NCBI GenBank assembly: GCA_023525715.1
Contig: CM042017.1
Coordinates: forward strand, 81,807,357 to 81,871,356
Source: Cichorium intybus
Lineage: Eukaryota; Streptophyta; Magnoliopsida; Asterales; Asteraceae
Reading direction: 5' to 3'
DNA: 64,000 nt
The position numbers were made by a program, and so were the translations under genes. Shown piece after piece: positions 59,831 to 64,000 of the stretch. Below the pieces are notes generated by a model. The model saw only the letters and a list, made by a program, of their open reading frames with translations, searched no databases and was not told where the DNA came from. Every line of letters begins with the position of its first letter. Positions within the stretch are counted from its first letter, which is position 1.

Positions 59831-62267
59831 TGTAACACCCGACTTTTAAAACAAAAACAACCCTGAAAAATTTTTCATTTAAAACATAGGTTTCAGTACT
59901 TAAAACCATAAACAAAGGGGTATATTTTTAATAAAAACGGGTACAAGTGTATCAAGGAGTATACAAATATAGTAACCTCCTTATAAGCCGGGCTGCTACT
60001 GACAGCATCTACAAGTCCACTTCTTAAGTCACGGACTTTATCCTTACCCTTATCAGGGTTATGCTAACTTGCAGGGACATTTAGCAAACGGTATGAGCTA
60101 CAAAGCTCAGTGAGTAATCGTATCTGCAAATAACATGTATAAAAATACAATCATATATATGTCTGGATATCGTATCCAAACTCCTAGCCTTACTGGCTGA
60201 CCAAATATCTCTTAGGATTTCACATCCTAATTTATAGCCCTACAGGCTAAATTACAATAACCTGCAATTATTAAGCCACGTCAGTTATTTGCACATATAA
60301 TCATATCTGTCCCATGTTTCTTAGTCACAATGGACCACACCGTATTTCATGGCTATTCAAGCCGCGCCATGAGTCATAGCTAAATAAGCTGCACCAAAAC
60401 ATTTTCAATATATATATCATAGCCCTCAGGCCGCACCAATTGGTTTTAATAACCCAATATCATAGCCAAAAAGGCCGCACCATGTTCCTGTAACAAATCA
60501 TAGCCAAAAGGCTACACCATGTACCTGTAACAATATCATAGCCGTATAGGCCGCACCAGTTGGATATAGCATCCAATATCATAGCCATATAGGCCGCACC
60601 AGTTGGATATAGAATCCAAAATCATAGCCATATAGGCCGCACCAAATATCATAGCCATATAGGCCGCACCAGTTAATTTCATTTCATTTTATAATCATTT
60701 ATGGCTCACAGCTCCGTTCTTGTCATTTCATTGACTCACGGCTTATCCGGTATTGCCTTTTCAAGATTTGACTCACAGCTCCGTTCTTGTCTATCGTAGA
60801 CTCACGGCTTATCTGGTATTGTCATATTATTTTTGTTATTGACTCACAGCTCCGTTCTTGTCTATCGTAGACTCACGGCTTATCTGGTATTGTCATATCA
60901 TTGGCATCTGTCAACTGCCAATTTTGTCCCCCCCAAAGCAGTTTCAAATCTGTAACAATTCAATCATCATATATCATATATGATATCAGTGAGATTACAC
61001 ACCTGGATATTAGCTGCATTTAAATCCCGATTGTTTCTTGCCTTTGCGTGCACCACAACCATTGTCCCATACCTATATATTCATTTATATACCAAATGAT
61101 AATAGGTTAACAGCCATTCTAATTGACTCTAATACATAAGAGTTCAATAATATATCATTACAAACAATGTCTAGATAATAAACTTTCCATTTACCATCTT
61201 TTCATGAGTTTTACTATTCACCGAGGCATTCGTATTTATCTACAGTGCCCCCGAGGAGTCGAAAACTCAATTTAATATTTTTCCCAGACTTTTCAAACCA
61301 TTAGGGACTTATGGTTCAAGTTTGAGGTAAATCGGACAAGCCAAACAAAAGTTAGCGTTTTGAACCCCCTGTCTGGTGGGCGCACTGCGCCAGGGATTGA
61401 GCGCACTGCGCCTGGGCGCACCCCGCCAGGAACCTGGGCGCACTGCGCCTAGCGCCTGGGCAGTCTCCTGATCAGTCGCGATTTGTGCACTGTAGCACGC
61501 AGTTTTGACATTTTAAGTCCTTAATGCTGTTCTTAATCGATTGGGGTTCATTTCTAGGCTAAAACCTTACATTAATACAAGGTTTTCAACCATTAAAAAC
61601 AACTCAATCAATCAAAAGGAAGAATTAGGGTTCTTAGTTCCAAAAACCCCAAAACTTCAAATTCAACTAAAATAGCAATCTACTTCCATAATCTTGAATT
61701 AAGTCCTTTTAGCATGACTTATTGGAAGTATTTAGCCATTTTAAACCACACAATCATAACTGAAATTACAAATTCCAGTTTCTATAAAACTCATCCAGAA
61801 CAACCAAGCTATAACTTGAATTTCTAACCTTTAAAGCTTCCAATTCCTCAATTCCAAGCCAATAATCGAATTGCAAGCTTCAGTTCTTCAAGAAATCTCC
61901 AAGTATTACAGAATTCGTGCAGAGAAACCCTCTCCCGTAGCCTCACGAAAATCTGCACATGTGGGAGGACTATTCCACTATTTATACTTCCAGATCTTAC
62001 AAATTTAGTCCCTAAGTTCACTTTCTTGAACTTTTGGCACTATAATCAAATTTTATCACAATAAAACTTTCTTTTCTTATACTTTTGCCACACTTGTCAA
62101 ATTTTATGACAAAAACTTATGTTTATAACATTTTAAGTCCAAAACTCAAAATATTATTACAAATCAAATCCGTTTCTGTCCAAAAGACCAATTTACCCTT
62201 CTAAGGTAAAATGACCAATTTTACCCTTTTTATTATATTTACATAAAAAGAGTGTCTTGGCGTTACA
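59831..62267 (-). repeat. 3' LTR of the gypsy element
   Basis: 2437 bp, on the minus strand TGTAACGCCAAGAC ... GGGTGTTACA. A TATA box GTATAAATAG on the minus strand lies at about 61979-61989. Two tandem arrays fall within it (60420-60680 and 60700-60900), and a GC-rich stretch with gcgcactgcgcc words at 61378-61460. Confidence 0.88.
60420..60900. repeat. Two tandem arrays inside the gypsy LTR
   Basis: Array 1 (60420-60680): about seven units of variable length, each with atcatagccatataggccgc or a variant, some followed by accagttggatatag. Array 2 (60700-60900): three units of about 65-70 bp with gactcacagctccgttcttg and gactcacggcttat. Unit sequence varies and lacks spacers, so these are ordinary LTR minisatellites. 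Confidence 0.85.
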
Positions 62268-62286
62268 AATTCTCCCCTCCTTCAAA
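62268..62286 (-). promoter_or_regulatory. Polypurine tract of the gypsy element
   Basis: The minus strand reads GAAGGAGGGGAGAATT immediately before the LTR, the primer for plus-strand DNA synthesis. Confidence 0.85.
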
Positions 62287-62289
62287 AGA

Positions 62290-64000
62290 TTTCGTCCCCG
62301 AAATCATACAAAGAGTTGAGGTATTTCTATCTTGTCACAATTTCGGTTTCCCATACCATATGGAAACATTCATGGTATTGCCAAAGCACTTTTACCATAC
62401 TAGTCTTCTTATTTCGCGGTTATATTACTGTTCATCGAACATTCCTCCGGTTGTCCCGATACCATAACTTCTCATCTACCTCAATTTCAACACGAGGTGT
62501 TCGTTGAAATTTATCTGTCTATGTTCTCAGAAATATGAGACCCATAGAAAATATTACAAATATCTTGAAGTTCATCAAGAATCTTCGATCGGTACACTCC
62601 AATTCTTACTCTTTGGGATATATGGAAAGGTCCAATAGATGAGGACTTAACTTTCCTTTCGTCTCAAACAAATTTTTAGTCTTTCCAAGGGATATTTTGA
62701 TTACCCCGTCATCCCTCATCTGGAATTTCAACGGTTTTACTCTTTGGTTCATGTACTACCTTTACTGCTTCTTAGCCATTTTCAACTTTTTCTCGTATTC
62801 ATCAAGTCTTCTTTTTAACTTGTTTCAAAATCTAGGATCTAGCCAGCGGTTTTTTCACAATTTCAATCTAACAAAGTCAAGTAGGACACGGTATTCTGTA
62901 CCCCACACCATATAAGTCATTAAAATACTAGTGTGTAAGCTATTATTCCTTACCAATTCTACCAAAGATAGATGATTTTCTCATCTTTCACCAGGGTTTG
63001 TTATGCACATTTCGGGCATATCTTCTAAAGTCTGCATCATTATCCCGTCTCGTCTACCAATCTGCAAATCATATACAGTACTTACTAGTACTTTTGAACG
63101 AATCTTCTTAGGATTTATGCCAAAATCAAGAATAATTCTATTAGTTCGACCCGATACAGTCGACACCAGTAACGCACATCGGCAAATTTCTCTTTCTATA
63201 TAGTTTTTCACTACTTTTCGATCTTAATTTCTTCCCTAGTCGGTATAAATTTGCACTGGTTTCATCAACCAATCAACAATTACTCATATGGTGTCATACC
63301 CATATAGTATTTGCGGAGACTTTCTTATAAAGTCTATAATAATATCGTCTCATTTCTTCTTTGGGACCGACAACGGCTAAATTTTCCGTATGTTTCTAAT
63401 GATTTGACTGTAGTTACACACAAGTCAAACACTTTTCACATGTCTTTCAATGTCTTTCTTCAGTCCCGGCCACCAATGCGTAGGTTACATCATCCTACAC
63501 AGTTTGGTACTGCCCCGGGCATTTTGCATATCTACCCCAATATACGTCTTTTAAGGGTAGATTTCATATCTCACCTTTCTTGGAACTCACATACACAACC
63601 CCAAGGGTTTTCAATCGCCATGAGTTCCTAACTAGCTTCTTTCGATAGCTATTCATTCATTCACTTTTCACGTTTTCATATCTGCACATTTCTTTTGTGC
63701 TACCCGAATCAACTTAGGTAATCACTTCGTCACACTCATACATGTGGATATAATTCTCAAAGGATATTTTCTTTTCAATTCAAGGCATCTATAGCCACAT
63801 TTTCTTTACCGAGATGGTATAAGATTTCATAACCGAAATCTTTAAATAATCCATCTATCTTTGCTATCTCATATTCAGCTTCTTTTTGATCAATTAAGTA
63901 CTTCAAACTTTTATGATCCGTATAAACAGTAAGCTTTACACCACATCAGTAGCGTCTCCAAAGCTTAAATGCCAAAATCATAATTGCTACTGCAATATCA
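62290..64000 (-). pseudogene. Gypsy pol: RNase H and integrase, decayed, partial
   Basis: From 64000 downwards the minus strand gives KLTVYTDHKSLKYLIDQKE and EILYHLGKENVAIDA (RNase H, to about 63780). Then the integrase zinc-finger region near 63480-63420 (DIERHVKS-like, CLTC), DFIRKSPQILYGYD and IVDWLMKPVQ (about 63330-63240), and VLVSTVYDLQIGRRDGIMMQ and TLEDMPEMC (about 63110-63010). The expected core motifs SDRD and GQSERT have become SGRT and GIMM. Next comes the integrase C-terminal module (KISLGKTKNLFETKGKLSPH, about 62700-62640). The last part (PRVEIEVDEKLWYRDNRR, then MVKVLWQYHE) corresponds to the post-integrase or chromodomain region. Many stops and lost catalytic residues make it non-functional. 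Confidence 0.82.

Larger units (their letters stand above)
59831..64000 (-). mobile_element. Ty3/gypsy retrotransposon, 3' part, runs off window
   Basis: The minus-strand order read from the window end is RNase H, integrase, integrase C-terminus, polypurine tract, then the 3' LTR (62267-59831). RNase H before integrase is the Ty3/gypsy order. It is inserted in the hAT transposase gene at 59830 (flanking caata). The other LTR, gag, protease and RT lie beyond 64000. Confidence 0.88.

Noticed and set aside
60420..60900. Regular repeats that could suggest a CRISPR-like array
   Set aside because: Units are adjacent without unique spacers, vary in length and lie inside a gypsy LTR of a plant genome.
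59831..62267. Considered as a solo LTR
   Set aside because: Flanks differ (caata against aattc) and a polypurine tract plus pol sequence follow on the right, so it is the 3' LTR of a longer element.

Overview
This is a transposon-dominated piece of a flowering-plant nuclear genome, probably a eudicot. The signs are GT-AG introns, Ty1/copia and Ty3/gypsy retrotransposons primed by plant initiator-Met tRNA, MuDR-type MULEs with 9-bp target duplications, hAT and Tourist-like elements, long (TA)n arrays, and telomere-type CCCTAAA units inside one element. The family or genus cannot be fixed from the window; Asteraceae is a guess.

Only one gene looks intact: a seven-exon, plus-strand gene at 54763-58254 for a 313-residue plastid-type FtsH-like (M41, HEAGH) protein. 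Everything else that codes is transposon or captured gene debris.

Layout. 1-4858: stacked LTR debris, with a solo gypsy LTR (1521-3280), a GC-rich foldback (3970-4300) and the 3' tail of a copia element (4556-4858). 5512-6819: a Pack-MULE carrying a kinesin-like coiled-coil fragment. 7929-23044: a decayed MuDR-type MULE. It was split by a 10.3-kb copia element (11393-21735, TSD ctatc), which was itself hit by a solo gypsy LTR (18753-21127, TSD agcac) and a Tourist-type MITE (16360-16752, TSD tta). 23318-34439: a chain of terminal-inverted-repeat elements separated by (TA)n microsatellites. The largest (23534-28998) carries several tiny genes with their own TATA boxes; another (30467-33068) carries the 5' end of a GH9 endoglucanase gene. 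36202-41146: a young copia element with two identical 200-bp LTRs and TSD gccag, sitting in a region with remnants of a PHD-finger (CHD/CHR4-like) gene. 46421-48500: small foldback elements and a C/A-rich minisatellite. 48532-54572: a second MULE (TSD ctaaaaata), interrupted by a 3.2-kb solo LTR and ending 190 bp before the FtsH-like start codon. 58255-64000: a copia 5' relic hit by a hAT element, whose transposase gene is cut by a gypsy element that runs off the window.

The most unusual part is the (TA)n-linked chain at 23.3-34.4 kb. Its members share a terminal motif close to AGGTTCAAATGAGAACC, all sit between TA arrays, and range from about 0.3 to 5.5 kb. This fits a family that targets or seeds TA microsatellites. 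Its largest member encodes three small helical proteins of similar layout that I cannot assign to any family.

All splice sites, target duplications and inverted repeats were read by eye. No alignment or database search was run.
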